Part shown: positions 1 through 9,777 of the stretch, one piece after another
How the letters are laid out: every line of letters starts with the position of its first letter
How positions within the stretch are numbered: the first letter of the stretch is position 1
Source of the DNA: Pseudomonadota bacterium
Lineage (GTDB): Bacteria; Pseudomonadota; Gammaproteobacteria; Acidithiobacillales; Acidithiobacillaceae
Assembly (NCBI GenBank): GCA_021840785.1
Contig: JAKBXD010000006.1
Span: forward strand, 1 to 25,022
DNA: 25,022 bases
Direction of reading: 5' to 3'
Translations under genes and position numbers: made by a program
The notes under the pieces: model-generated
Told to the model about the DNA's origin: nothing
The model's input: only the letters and a program-made list of their open reading frames with translations
The model's database searches: none

Positions 1-305
1 GGAAAAGGCGTCGGCTTCTGAAATACCATACCGATTTTAGCGCGCAGCATATTCACATCCATGCCGGGGGCCAGCACATTTTCTCCATCCAGCAGTACCT
101 CGCCGGTCGCCCTCTGTCCAGGGTACAGAGAATACATGCGATTAAATACCCGCAGGAGTGTCGACTTACCACAACCAGATGGCCCGATGAACGCTGTCAC
201 CTGGTTTTCTGGCATTTCCAGGTTGATATCTATGAGGGCCTTGTTGCTCCCGTAAAAAAAATCCAGGTGGCGGACAGATATTTTGGTTTTCTGAGGCTCC
301 GACAT
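1..305 (-). CDS. pstB: Phosphate ABC transporter ATP-binding protein PstB (N-terminal part, runs off the window)
   Basis: Energises high-affinity phosphate uptake as the cytoplasmic ATPase of the PstSCAB importer, and in many bacteria takes part in signalling to PhoR. The visible 101 residues start with [13 protein letters not shown]. They carry the Walker A loop GPSGCGKST (residues 41-49), the PstB-typical stretch [17 protein letters not shown], and a Q-loop MVFQKPTPF with the Gln near 96. The start ATG (303-305) has an AGGAG ribosome binding site nine bases upstream and overlaps the stop of the pstA remnant as ATGA, the normal pstA-pstB coupling. The signature motif, Walker B and C-terminus lie beyond the window edge. 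The family assignment is firm. Whether it works is uncertain, because its usual partner genes are absent just upstream (see the pstA remnant). Confidence 0.93.
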   Translation of the reverse strand, partial: MSEPQKTKISVRHLDFFYGSNKALIDINLEMPENQVTAFIGPSGCGKSTLLRVFNRMYSLYPGQRATGEVLLDGENVLAPGMDVNMLRAKIGMVFQKPTPF

Positions 306-489
306 CAACACGGACTCCTGTCTTTGATAAGAAAGCGGGAAACAAGGCTCAAGACTAGCACAGCCATGGCAGCTATCAACGCGCCGGCCCAGGCAAATGC
401 TGCCATTCCGGATAATGACTCATGACAAATTGAAAAATAACGGCGGGGGCATAGGCGATCGGCTTGTCCAGATTCGTGCTGAAGATAAG
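305..489 (-). pseudogene. pstA: 3' remnant of pstA (phosphate permease), truncated and frameshifted
   Basis: PstA is one of the two membrane subunits of the phosphate importer, usually near 290 residues. Only the last ~60 codons are recognisable. From 489 down one frame reads LIFSTNLDKPIAYAP and then [17 protein letters not shown]. At about 394 that frame runs into PGPAR-stop, while the next frame continues with [21 protein letters not shown], the final PstA membrane helix, and KDRSPC-stop. Adding one base after TTG at 394-396 would rejoin the two halves, so this is a single-base deletion (or a sequencing error). No PstA-like sequence is recognisable upstream of about 494, and a stop lies immediately before the first matching codon. 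The TGA stop overlaps the pstB start. The match to PstA C-termini is from memory of the family; the frames and stops are read directly. Confidence 0.8.
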
Positions 490-493
490 TCAC

Positions 494-592
494 CTTAGAA
501 GAATTGCCCTCCAGTTGGGTGCCCCCAACAAGACAGGACCATCTTACGCATAGTACTGGAGGACAAGCCCAACCGCTTTAGCTCAGATCCTG
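494..592 (-). other. Unassigned spacer between the Pho promoter and the pstA remnant (probable deletion scar)
   Basis: This ~100-base stretch sits where pstS, pstC and the 5' part of pstA would be expected. I see no long open frame and no recognisable coding sequence on either strand. It holds a small perfect hairpin, TTGGG-TGCC-CCCAA at 515-528, without a following T-run. It could be old pst leader sequence fused to the pstA tail, or the trace of a lost insertion element. I could not recognise any insertion-sequence end in it. Confidence 0.4.
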
Positions 593-599
593 CACAGAA

Positions 600-633
600 A
601 CTATAGCAAGACCTTGTTACAATTTTATGACAC
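600..633 (-). promoter_or_regulatory. Pho box plus -10 element (PhoB-activated promoter)
   Basis: On the minus strand positions 633-616 read GTGTCATAAAATTGTAAC, matching 16 of 18 positions of the Pho box consensus CTGTCATAWAWCTGTMAY (two 11-base direct repeats). Ten bases further on is TATAGT (605-600), a good -10. Replacement of the -35 by a Pho box about ten bases before the -10 is the classical layout of PhoB-activated promoters such as pstS. The box overlaps the TAA stop of phoR (627-625). Transcription would start near 593 and run into the pstA remnant and pstB. Confidence 0.8.
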
Positions 634-1974
634 TGCGGAATCAGGCACAACACTACGGGCGAGGTGGAGGGGAAAATGTGCAGTAAAAGTGGTTCCTTTG
701 CCTACTTCACTGGCTACTTCCAGATGCCCCTGATAGCGCTCGACGGCGTGACGGACAATAGCCAATCCCAGCCCCGTCCCACCTATGCGTCGGGATCGGC
801 CTTTGTCCACCCGGTAAAAGCGCTCGGTGATACGCTGCAAATGCTCGACAGCGATACCATCGCCGGTATCTTGCACCACAAAAAGCAGTTCGCCGGGGCG
901 GCGCTCCCAACGTACATTGACGGTGCGGTTTGCCGGGGTGTATTTGATGGCGTTTTCTAATAAATTGCGAATGATACTGGTCAGATCGATGGTTTCTGCG
1001 AAAAAACCCAAGTCGCCATCCAGCGCCGTATTGATCTGCAAGCGTTTTTGCGCTATCGCCGGTGCCAGGGTGTCCAACATGTTGTGTATCATATCTGCGA
1101 TCCTCAGCGTTTCGCAGTGTTCCGGATTCGCTTCGGCAGCTTCCATGCGCGCCAGAGACAGCAGGTCTTCGACCAAAGACTGCATGCGCAGCGTCTGCTG
1201 TTCCATGAGACGGAGTTGACTGCTCACCTCATCGTCGGCGGCGATGGAACTGTCCAACATGTTTTCCAGGAAACCGCGCACCACTGTCAGCGGGCTGCGC
1301 AGTTCGTGAGAGACATTAGCCACGAAGTCTTGACGGACCTGTTCGAGTTGACGGATACGAGTCACGTCCCGGAAGATGACCAAGGCACCGGCATCGGCAA
1401 GAGGATAGCGCATCCCCTCCAGTATCTGCTGGGCATCCGCCGGGGCGGGGAGTTGCAGACTGGGCGGCCCTTCACCGGCCAAAAAGGCGCGCAAATTAGG
1501 GGTTCGCAACCAGAACGCCAGCGGTTTACCAGCATCCTCCGGCCATTGCAACTGCAGTAAGCGGATACCGGAAGGATTCACCCAAAGTAGCTGGCCGCGC
1601 GCATCCATGAGCACCACAACGTCAGGCATGGCCTGCAAGGCGTCGCGCAATTGGACAATTTGGGCGCTGAGCAGGCGATGTTGTGCTTCCTGATCACGCC
1701 GCCAGTGGTAGCCCTCGGCAAAAGTCTCCTCCCACATCCCCCCCGCCAGCGGGGGCAGCAAGGTGTCCGGGTTGCGGAACCAGGCGCTGAAACTCTGGGA
1801 TTGCTGACGATGCCAGCCGACCCAGAGCGCCAGCAAGAGCGCGATGATCATCAATGGGAGGAAGGACCAAGCACGCCGCAAATCATCGGCGACCAAAAAA
1901 ATCGGAATCAGCGCCCAGAGTGCTACGGGATAAAACCAGGCACGGAGGTATTTCACGCCGGAAAAGGGTAACAA
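625..1974 (-). CDS. phoR: Phosphate regulon sensor histidine kinase PhoR
   Basis: Inner-membrane histidine kinase that phosphorylates PhoB when phosphate is scarce. In order, the 449 residues show two closely spaced N-terminal membrane segments (about 13-28 and 37-55) with almost no periplasmic loop, as in known PhoR proteins, then a PAS-like region (about 105-210), the dimerisation/phosphoacceptor H-box FVANVSHELRSPL with His223, and a catalytic ATPase domain with N-box NLLENAIKY (Asn341), G1 box DTGDGI (369-374) and G2 box GGTGLGLA (398-405). The start is a TTG at 1974 with no clear ribosome binding site. A GTG six codons inside is an alternative, and an upstream in-frame TGA limits any extension. 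It follows phoB by 43 bases, probably in one transcript. Its last codons overlap a Pho box. Confidence 0.95.
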   Translation of the reverse strand: MLPFSGVKYLRAWFYPVALWALIPIFLVADDLRRAWSFLPLMIIALLLALWVGWHRQQSQSFSAWFRNPDTLLPPLAGGMWEETFAEGYHWRRDQEAQHRLLSAQIVQLRDALQAMPDVVVLMDARGQLLWVNPSGIRLLQLQWPEDAGKPLAFWLRTPNLRAFLAGEGPPSLQLPAPADAQQILEGMRYPLADAGALVIFRDVTRIRQLEQVRQDFVANVSHELRSPLTVVRGFLENMLDSSIAADDEVSSQLRLMEQQTLRMQSLVEDLLSLARMEAAEANPEHCETLRIADMIHNMLDTLAPAIAQKRLQINTALDGDLGFFAETIDLTSIIRNLLENAIKYTPANRTVNVRWERRPGELLFVVQDTGDGIAVEHLQRITERFYRVDKGRSRRIGGTGLGLAIVRHAVERYQGHLEVASEVGKGTTFTAHFPLHLARSVVPDSAVS

Positions 1975-2017
1975 CGCGCATGACGACAGCCCGAACGCTC
2001 AAAGGCTACCGTGCCAG

Positions 2018-2749
2018 TCATCGTTCGTCCACCGCTTCTCGCTGCAAACCCAGGGCACTACAGCGATAGCCTTCACCTCTTACTGTTTCGATGATATGAG
2101 CGTAACCATGGTGGTCCAACTCCCGCCGCAAGCGGCGGATGTGAACATCGACCGTCCGCTCTTCGATGAAGCTCTGCCGCCCCCATATCTGATCGAGTAG
2201 CATGTCCCGCGAAAAAACTCGTTCCGGGTTGGTCACAAAAAGACGCAAAAGGCGAAACTCGGTAGGGCCGAGATGGATTTGCACCTCACCAGCGTACACC
2301 CGATGCGCGCGCAGGTCCACCTGCAGATCACCGAGCCGTACCCGGCTGGCTGCCGTACCACCATAACTGCGCCGTAACAAGGCATTGACCCGTGCCACCA
2401 ACTCCCGCGGAGAAAAAGGTTTGGCCAGATAATCGTCCGCACCTGATTCAAGACCATGCACCCGGTCGCCCTCCTCACCGCGTGCAGTAAGCAAAATGAT
2501 GGGCAGCTTCCGGGTCTCTTCACGACGGCGCAGGGTACGACACCATACCAGGCCGTTCTCACCAGGAAGCATCCAGTCAAGAACGAGTAACTGCGGCCCC
2601 CAGGTCAGAAGTACCGCTTCCGCAGATTCGACACTCCCCTCACAGCGCACCTCAAAACCCTGACGCTGCAGGGTGACGCGCAGAAGTTCCTGAATACCTT
2701 CCTCATCTTCAACCACCAGGATGCGGGAGGATGCCTTGTCTTCGTCCAT
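2018..2749 (-). CDS. phoB: Phosphate regulon response regulator PhoB
   Basis: DNA-binding response regulator that, once phosphorylated by PhoR, binds Pho boxes and activates phosphate-starvation genes. From the chosen ATG (2749) it has 243 residues. The receiver domain (about 10-125) has the acidic pocket VVEDEE, phosphoacceptor Asp58 in LLVLDWMLPGENG, Thr88 and Lys110 in DDYLAKPFSPREL. The OmpR-type winged helix (about 136-233) includes GPTEFRLLRLF and the recognition region RTVDVHIRRLRREL. The open frame extends 16 codons further upstream to a TTG, but ATG 2749 is preceded by GGCAGG at good spacing and gives the usual length. phoR follows. No Pho box is visible in front of phoB itself. Confidence 0.95.
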   Translation of the reverse strand: MDEDKASSRILVVEDEEGIQELLRVTLQRQGFEVRCEGSVESAEAVLLTWGPQLLVLDWMLPGENGLVWCRTLRRREETRKLPIILLTARGEEGDRVHGLESGADDYLAKPFSPRELVARVNALLRRSYGGTAASRVRLGDLQVDLRAHRVYAGEVQIHLGPTEFRLLRLFVTNPERVFSRDMLLDQIWGRQSFIEERTVDVHIRRLRRELDHHGYAHIIETVRGEGYRCSALGLQREAVDER

Positions 2750-2797
2750 ACCTGCCTTTCGCTCAGACGCGCTCATCATCTGCTTATTGTGACGCAA

Positions 2798-2818
2798 GCC
2801 CTGGCGGGATGCCAGGGC
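2798..2818 (-). other. Intergenic hairpin between rhlE and phoB
   Basis: A perfect 8-bp inverted repeat, GCCCTGGC / GCCAGGGC with a 5-base loop (arms 2798-2805 and 2811-2818), lies in the 117-base gap between the rhlE stop and the phoB start. In the transcribed direction it is not followed by a T-run, so it is not a textbook intrinsic terminator. It may slow or partly end rhlE transcription, protect an RNA end, or be a protein site. No convincing phoB promoter is visible in the gap. Confidence 0.45.
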
Positions 2819-2866
2819 ATTGCGACAAAGGTAACCCGGTCAGTGCAGGATGGGAAGGACCATACC

Positions 2867-4126
2867 TTAGTAGGTGCGGCGGGCACGGCCCGAAGTCGCT
2901 GCCCCTGAACCGGGTCGACCCCGCCCTGCGGCTTGAGGCGGACGGCGCGAAACCGATGATGGCGCATGACTGGAGAAGGGGTGGCGCGGCTCGAAACCGA
3001 CGACGATCTCCCGGTCAAAGGAGCGGCGCAGCAGTTTTTCCACATCCTGCAACTGCTTACGCTCCTCACCGCTCACCAGCGATACCGCCTGGCCATTGTT
3101 GCCAGCGCGACCGGTTCGTCCGATGCGATGGACATAATCCTCTGGCACATGGGGGAGCTCAAAATTAACCACATGGGGCAACTCACTGATATCGATACCG
3201 CGGGCGGCGATATCCGTCGCGACCAATACCCGTACTTTACCTTCCTTGAACTCCGCCAGGGCGCGGGTACGTGCGCCCTGACTCTTGTCGCCGTGAATGG
3301 CCATGGCCTGCATACCATCCTGGGACAAATGCTTGGCAAGTCGATCGGCGCCATGTTTGGTGCGGGTGAAGACCAGCACCTGCCCCCATTGATGTTCTTC
3401 AATCAAGTGCGCGAGGAGTTCGCGCTTGCGATCCTGATCGACGGCAAAAACCCGCTGCGCGACGTTGTCGGCAGTGGCATTGCGCGTCGCGACCTCGACG
3501 CTGGCCGGGTTGTTCAGCAGGCCATCGGCCAGACTGCGGATTTCCGGTGAAAACGTCGCCGAGAACAGCAGGTTTTGGCGTTTTTTCGGCAATACCGCAA
3601 GGATGCGTCGGATGTCACGGATAAAGCCCATGTCGAGCATGCGGTCGGCTTCGTCGAGCACCAAAATTTCGACGTGAGAGAGGTCGACGCTGCGCTGCTG
3701 GATATGATCCAGCAGGCGACCGGGGGTAGCGACCAATACGTCCACACTGCGGCGTAGTTTCTGCATCTGCGGATTGATCTTGACACCACCGATGAGCACC
3801 AGCGAACGCAGGGAAAGATAGCGCCCGTATAACTGCACGCTCTCCTCTACCTGCGCCGCCAGTTCACGGGTGGGAACCAGAATCAGCGCGCGCACACTGG
3901 AGGAAGCACGCGCCGCGGTATCTGCGGTAGCGGACAGTTTGTGCAGAATGGGCATGGCAAAGGCAGCGGTCTTGCCGGTACCCGTCTGCGCGCCGGCCAA
4001 CAGGTCGACGCCGGACATGACCACGGGGATGGCCTGCTCCTGAATGGGGGTGGGGGTAGTGTAACCGCGCTCGGCAGCCGCACGCCAAATGGGCTCAGAA
4101 AGCCCAAGGGATTCAAAAGATGACAT
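2867..4126 (-). CDS. rhlE: ATP-dependent RNA helicase, DEAD-box, RhlE family
   Basis: Cytoplasmic RNA helicase that unwinds short RNA duplexes, typically in ribosome assembly, RNA decay or cold adaptation. The 419 residues begin [22 protein letters not shown] with the Q motif [11 protein letters not shown]. They then show motif I AQTGTGKT (46-53), Ia PTRELA (85-90), GG (113-114), TPGR (134-137), DEAD (158-161), SAT (189-191) and the second RecA domain with [10 protein letters not shown] and HRIGRTGR (333-340). The tail (about 380-419) is low-complexity, rich in Arg, Gly, Ser and Pro, a likely non-specific RNA contact. The ATG at 4126 has GGAG eight bases upstream. RhlE is favoured over DbpA or SrmB by the core and tail, but exact subfamily naming needs comparison. 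It has its own promoter and a long leader. Confidence 0.92.
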   Translation of the reverse strand: MSSFESLGLSEPIWRAAAERGYTTPTPIQEQAIPVVMSGVDLLAGAQTGTGKTAAFAMPILHKLSATADTAARASSSVRALILVPTRELAAQVEESVQLYGRYLSLRSLVLIGGVKINPQMQKLRRSVDVLVATPGRLLDHIQQRSVDLSHVEILVLDEADRMLDMGFIRDIRRILAVLPKKRQNLLFSATFSPEIRSLADGLLNNPASVEVATRNATADNVAQRVFAVDQDRKRELLAHLIEEHQWGQVLVFTRTKHGADRLAKHLSQDGMQAMAIHGDKSQGARTRALAEFKEGKVRVLVATDIAARGIDISELPHVVNFELPHVPEDYVHRIGRTGRAGNNGQAVSLVSGEERKQLQDVEKLLRRSFDREIVVGFEPRHPFSSHAPSSVSRRPPQAAGRGRPGSGAATSGRARRTY

Positions 4127-4268
4127 AATTTTACTCCGAAAACACCGGCCTCGCCACAGGGGCGCCAGTCTATGGCAGACGCTTCATCAAGGTGGAGACC
4201 AGTGCGACGCACATCATACAGACTGAGGCATGACGGCGGGTGCACTTTAACAGAACATACTAATTATT
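4127..4268 (-). promoter_or_regulatory. Long 5' leader of the rhlE transcript
   Basis: From the predicted start near 4268 to the rhlE ATG is about 140 untranslated bases. No conserved open frame is evident; short frames here look like chance. The start of the leader is AT-rich and the rest GC-rich. Long leaders are common on cold-induced and autoregulated RNA helicase genes, so a regulatory role is plausible but inferred. I recognised no known riboswitch. Confidence 0.35.
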
Positions 4269-4274
4269 GCGAGT

Positions 4275-4303
4275 AATATATTGAGTTTAAAATTTATTTT
4301 CAA
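4275..4303 (-). promoter_or_regulatory. Sigma70-type promoter for rhlE
   Basis: On the minus strand TTGAAA (4303-4298) and TATATT (4280-4275) are separated by exactly 17 bases in an AT-rich island. Each hexamer has a single mismatch to its consensus (TTGACA and TATAAT), making this the best-looking constitutive promoter in the window. It lies just downstream of tRNA-Ser, so rhlE is likely transcribed separately from the Sec/tRNA unit. Confidence 0.7.
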
Positions 4304-4326
4304 GTTATCAGGAATTTGCATGGTGT

Positions 4327-4415
4327 TGGCGGAGAGGGTGGGATTCGAACCCACGTGGGGTTGCCCCCCATCCGATTTCGAGTCGGCGCCGTTATGGCCA
4401 CTTCGGTACCTCTCC
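4327..4415 (-). tRNA. tRNA-Ser (anticodon CGA), with encoded CCA
   Basis: The minus-strand sequence folds as a class II tRNA. The acceptor arms are GGAGAGG / CCTCTCC with discriminator G and an encoded CCA. The anticodon stem CCGA/TCGG encloses the loop CTCGAAA (anticodon CGA, reading UCG). There is a long variable arm with a GGGG/CCCC stem, as serine tRNAs have, and a T arm GTGGG-TTCGAAT-CCCAC. Length is 89 bases including CCA. It lies 69 bases after secF on the same strand and directly before the rhlE promoter. Confidence 0.95.
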
Positions 4416-4420
4416 GTGGG

Positions 4421-4448
4421 GGCATACCTTAATCTTTCCTGACGCCAA
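4421..4448 (-). promoter_or_regulatory. Possible tRNA-Ser promoter
   Basis: TTGGCG (4448-4443) and TATGCC (4426-4421) are 16 bases apart just upstream of the tRNA, followed by a C-rich discriminator-like stretch of the kind seen at growth-rate-controlled stable RNA promoters. The hexamers are weak and the predicted start would fall almost at the mature tRNA end. Read-through from secF is an equally good explanation. Confidence 0.25.
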
Positions 4449-4484
4449 CGGCAAGTGCGCCGCGCCGGCAAACGCAGTACAGCG

Positions 4485-5435
4485 CTACAAGGTGGCGCCG
4501 TCGTTACGATCCTTGGCACTGATAAACTGGCGTTTGAGGACGTGCTCCCGCTTGAGCCCCAACCACAGGGCAATCGGGCTCGCGACGAAAATTGAGGAAT
4601 AAGTACCCACCACCACACCGATAAGCAGCGCCGTGGCAAAGCCGTGAATCACCGGCCCACCGAAGAGGAAGAGCGACAGGGCGACCATGAAGGTGATGAA
4701 ACTGGTAATCACCGTTCGTGATAGGGTCTCATTGATAGCGACGTTGAAAATCTGCGCCACATCGCCGCTGCGGGACGTCCGCAGGTCTTCACGCATGCGG
4801 TCGAAAACCACCACCGTATCGTTGAGCGAATAGCCCATGATGACCAGCAAAGCCGCAATCACGGTCAGGGAAAACTCTTCCTGGCTGATGGCGAAAAAGC
4901 CCACCACCAGAATGGGGTCGTGAAGCATGGCAAGCACACCGCCCACGGCAAAGCGCCACTCGAAGCGAAACCCCACATAAATCAGGATGCCCAGAGTCAC
5001 GATGATGAGCGCCATGACCCCCTTATTCCGCAATTCCTTACCCACCTCCGGGCCGACATATTCGGTGCGGCGCAACTGCACGTCCGGGTACTTCATCTGA
5101 TCTTTCTGAAACACCTGCAAAATCTTGTTACCCACCGCGCTGCTCTCGCCAGGCACGGTGCGCAAACGAATCAGCAGATCACGATCCCCACCGAAGGTCT
5201 GCACCACCGCATCGTGAAAACCCGCCTGCGCGAGCGTCCCACGCACGGTCCCCAAGTCCGGAGTCTTGCTGAAGGCCAGCTCCACCAGCGTGCCGCCGGT
5301 GAAGTCGATGCTGTAGTTCAGCCCGCGTACCAGAAAAACGGCGATTGAGGCAACGATCAGCAAAGCGGACACGCCCAGAAAAATCCAGCGTCTGGACATG
5401 AAATCAACATGGGTACGGGTTCTAAAGAGTTCCAT
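4485..5435 (-). CDS. secF: Protein translocase subunit SecF
   Basis: Inner-membrane partner of SecD that uses the proton motive force to complete Sec-dependent export from the periplasmic side. The 316-residue protein starts MELFRTRTHVDFMSRRW, followed by a first membrane helix (about 17-37) and the conserved NYSIDFTGGTLVEL. A periplasmic domain runs to about 115. Five C-terminal helices follow, including GYSLNDTVVVFDRMREDLR and NETLSRTVITSFITF, the proton-path signature of the family. The ATG at 5435 follows a TGAGG ribosome binding site that overlaps the end of secD, with seven bases between the genes. The open frame runs further upstream inside secD, but that extension is not family-like. 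Confidence 0.96.
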   Translation of the reverse strand: MELFRTRTHVDFMSRRWIFLGVSALLIVASIAVFLVRGLNYSIDFTGGTLVELAFSKTPDLGTVRGTLAQAGFHDAVVQTFGGDRDLLIRLRTVPGESSAVGNKILQVFQKDQMKYPDVQLRRTEYVGPEVGKELRNKGVMALIIVTLGILIYVGFRFEWRFAVGGVLAMLHDPILVVGFFAISQEEFSLTVIAALLVIMGYSLNDTVVVFDRMREDLRTSRSGDVAQIFNVAINETLSRTVITSFITFMVALSLFLFGGPVIHGFATALLIGVVVGTYSSIFVASPIALWLGLKREHVLKRQFISAKDRNDGATL

Positions 5436-5442
5436 CGCGGCC

Positions 5443-7227
5443 TCAGATATATAGCTTTTGCACGCGCCGCTTACCGAGGGCGAGTTCGATGATGCCACGA
5501 CTCATCATAGTCGCGGTAAACATGGACGTGATCACTCCGATAGTCAGCACCAACGCGAAACCCTTGATGGCTCCGGTGCCAAACTGGAAGAGCACCAGCG
5601 CGGCGATAAGTACCGTGACATTGGAGTCCACAATGGTGGCAAAGGCCTTCTTAAAGCCGGCATCAATAGCGGCACGGGTACTCATGCCATGCCGTAATTC
5701 CTCGCGGATGCGCTCGAATACCAGCACGTTGGCATCCACCGCCAGGCCGATCTTCAGTACGATACCGGCAATACCCGGCAGAGTCAGGGTACCACCCATT
5801 ATCGAGAGCACCGCCAGAATGGCCAGAACGTTCACCAGGATAGCGAGATCGGCAATCAGACCAAAAGCCCGGTAATAAAACGTCATGAAGAGCACGACGA
5901 AGAGCATGCCGAAGACCACTGCCATCACCCCGTCGTGGATGGAGTCCTGGCCCAGAGTCGGACCAACGGTGCGCTCTTCCGAAATATGAACGGGCGCGGG
6001 TAACGCGCCGGCCCGCAATTCAATCGCGGCATTACTGGCGTCTTTCAGACCGGAGAATCCGGTAATCTGGGCCCGGCCTCCCGTAATGGCTTCACGTATC
6101 ACCGGCGCGGTCACCACCTTGTTATCCAGCAGAATAGCCATGCGCTTACCCACATTTTTGGTAGTCAGATCACCGAAGATACGGGTTCCCGCATTGTTGA
6201 AACTGACATTGACAATGGCCTGACCGCTACTGTTGTCTACCCCCGCGCTGGCGTTGCTGAGATAGCGGCCCGTGAGCACCGTATTTGTATAAAGTACGTA
6301 AGGCGCGCCATGAGCGCCGTAAAACAGGGCGGTACCGGGGGGCAGGTCACCTTTGAGCGCAGCCGCCATGTTGGCCTGCTCATCCACCATCTTGAATTCA
6401 AGTTGGGCAGTGGAACCGATAATGGATTTAGCGCGCTGGGTGTCCTGCACACCCGGCAATTGCACAGCGATATGCGCAGCACCCTGACGCTGGATGACCG
6501 GCTCGGAAACACCCAATTCATCAATACGATTGCGAATGACGACAATGGCCTGTTGCAGCGCGTCATCCTTCATTTTCCTGGCGGCATCGGGGGTGAGGCT
6601 TACGTCTAACACCGCATTAGGCTGCAGGGTGATGGCATAATCGGGATAATGCCCGGCAATAACCTTTTGCGCCTGCGCCGCGACTGCCGCGTTTTCCATC
6701 TCGACGGCAAGATTTTGCGGTCCGGTTACATTGACCGCCAGATATTGCAGATTCTGGTGGCGGAGGAAGGTACGCAAGCTGCCGCTGTCCTGTTCCAGAG
6801 CATGTTTGATAACGGCATCGGTGTCGACGCGCAGCAGGAGGTACACACCGCCGCGCAGATCAAGACCCAGATTGACGGGTTTGCCGCCGAGACTGCTTAA
6901 CCAGTCCGGCTCTGCAGACATCTGCGAAAGAATGACCTGAGCATTGCCAGGGAGTTTACTTTGCAGCAACGTTTCGGCCAGACCCTGGGCATCATTGTTG
7001 GGGAAAAAGAAGGTGCTGCCCGTCCCATCCGAGTTGACGCGGGTGACCGGAACATTGGCCGCTTGCAGCCAGCCCCGCATCGTAGCCACCGGCGGCAGGA
7101 GAGTCCCCGCGGGCGCGCGCACCTCTACGGCAGAGTGCCAGCCATAGAAGTTGGGCAGTGCGTAAAACAGGGAGGGCAATACAACCGCTAGGATAATCAG
7201 GTACTTCCACCATGGATAACGGGTCAT
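5443..7227 (-). CDS. secD: Protein translocase subunit SecD
   Basis: Works with SecF and YajC at the SecYEG channel to pull exported proteins into the periplasm. The 594 residues fit proteobacterial SecD. There is an N-terminal membrane helix (about 8-26), the D1 motif LGLDLRGGVYLLLRVD from about 120, and a large periplasmic domain with IRNRIDELGVSEPVIQRQG and IAVQLPGVQD. A C-terminal RND-like helix bundle contains GIAGIVLKIGLAVDANVLVFERIREE (with the conserved Asp) and DSNVTVLIAALVLF. ATG 7227 has AAAGG seven bases upstream. It lies ten bases after yajC and seven before secF, so the three form one transcript with tgt and queA. Confidence 0.97.
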   Translation of the reverse strand: MTRYPWWKYLIILAVVLPSLFYALPNFYGWHSAVEVRAPAGTLLPPVATMRGWLQAANVPVTRVNSDGTGSTFFFPNNDAQGLAETLLQSKLPGNAQVILSQMSAEPDWLSSLGGKPVNLGLDLRGGVYLLLRVDTDAVIKHALEQDSGSLRTFLRHQNLQYLAVNVTGPQNLAVEMENAAVAAQAQKVIAGHYPDYAITLQPNAVLDVSLTPDAARKMKDDALQQAIVVIRNRIDELGVSEPVIQRQGAAHIAVQLPGVQDTQRAKSIIGSTAQLEFKMVDEQANMAAALKGDLPPGTALFYGAHGAPYVLYTNTVLTGRYLSNASAGVDNSSGQAIVNVSFNNAGTRIFGDLTTKNVGKRMAILLDNKVVTAPVIREAITGGRAQITGFSGLKDASNAAIELRAGALPAPVHISEERTVGPTLGQDSIHDGVMAVVFGMLFVVLFMTFYYRAFGLIADLAILVNVLAILAVLSIMGGTLTLPGIAGIVLKIGLAVDANVLVFERIREELRHGMSTRAAIDAGFKKAFATIVDSNVTVLIAALVLFQFGTGAIKGFALVLTIGVITSMFTATMMSRGIIELALGKRRVQKLYI

Positions 7228-7237
7228 GAACGAGCCT

Positions 7238-7576
7238 TTACAGTTTTTTCAATGTCCCTTTGGGCAACAGTAACGTCACTGAGGCCCGCTGAACTTTTAC
7301 AATGACCCCTTCAGCAATTTCAAGTTGCAGATAATCCTCACCCACCTGCATGACCCGCCCGGCCAGACCACCCTGGGTAACCACTTCATCACCCTTGGAA
7401 ATCGCCGCAATCAACTGGCGTTGCTCTTTCGCTTTTTTCATCTGCGGACGAATCAGCAGAAAATAGAAAATGGCGAAAATGATAACCAGCGGGACGATCT
7501 GCATAAAAATGGAATCTGGACCACCCTCCCCCACCGCAGTTCCGGCATAAGCATTGGCGATAGGCGAAAAATTCAT
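7238..7576 (-). CDS. yajC: Preprotein translocase accessory subunit YajC
   Basis: Small single-span inner-membrane protein associated with the SecDF complex. It has 112 residues. A short N-terminus precedes one hydrophobic segment (about 23-42, IFMQIVPLVIIFAIFYFLLI), then the family motif RPQMKKAKEQRQLIAAISKGDEV as a basic cytoplasmic start, VVTQGGLAGRV, and a small beta domain ending in LPKGTLKKL. ATG 7576 has a GGAG six bases upstream. It sits 41 bases after tgt and 10 before secD, the usual tgt-yajC-secD-secF order. Confidence 0.96.
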   Translation of the reverse strand: MNFSPIANAYAGTAVGEGGPDSIFMQIVPLVIIFAIFYFLLIRPQMKKAKEQRQLIAAISKGDEVVTQGGLAGRVMQVGEDYLQLEIAEGVIVKVQRASVTLLLPKGTLKKL

Positions 7577-7617
7577 TATCTACTCCAGATCAGGTCTGCG
7601 GGCCGCTATTGTAGCCT

Positions 7618-9767
<2,150 letters not shown>

Positions 9768-9777
9768 GGAGTTAGTG

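Noticed and set aside
305..493. 62-codon open frame as a genuine small membrane protein
   Set aside because: Its first ~30 codons are out of frame with PstA-like sequence, and only the last part is the PstA terminal helix. A frameshifted remnant explains it better.
494..592. Insertion-sequence remnant between the Pho promoter and pstA
   Set aside because: No terminal repeats, target duplication or transposase-like translation could be recognised, so it is kept only as an open question.
2750..2866. Pho box in front of phoB
   Set aside because: No 18-base match comparable to the one at 616-633; the best candidates miss most of the conserved TGTCA/TGT positions.
4127..4245. Leader peptide or small gene upstream of rhlE
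   Set aside because: The open frame that starts near 4245 on the minus strand overlaps rhlE out of frame, lacks a ribosome binding site and has no protein-like composition.
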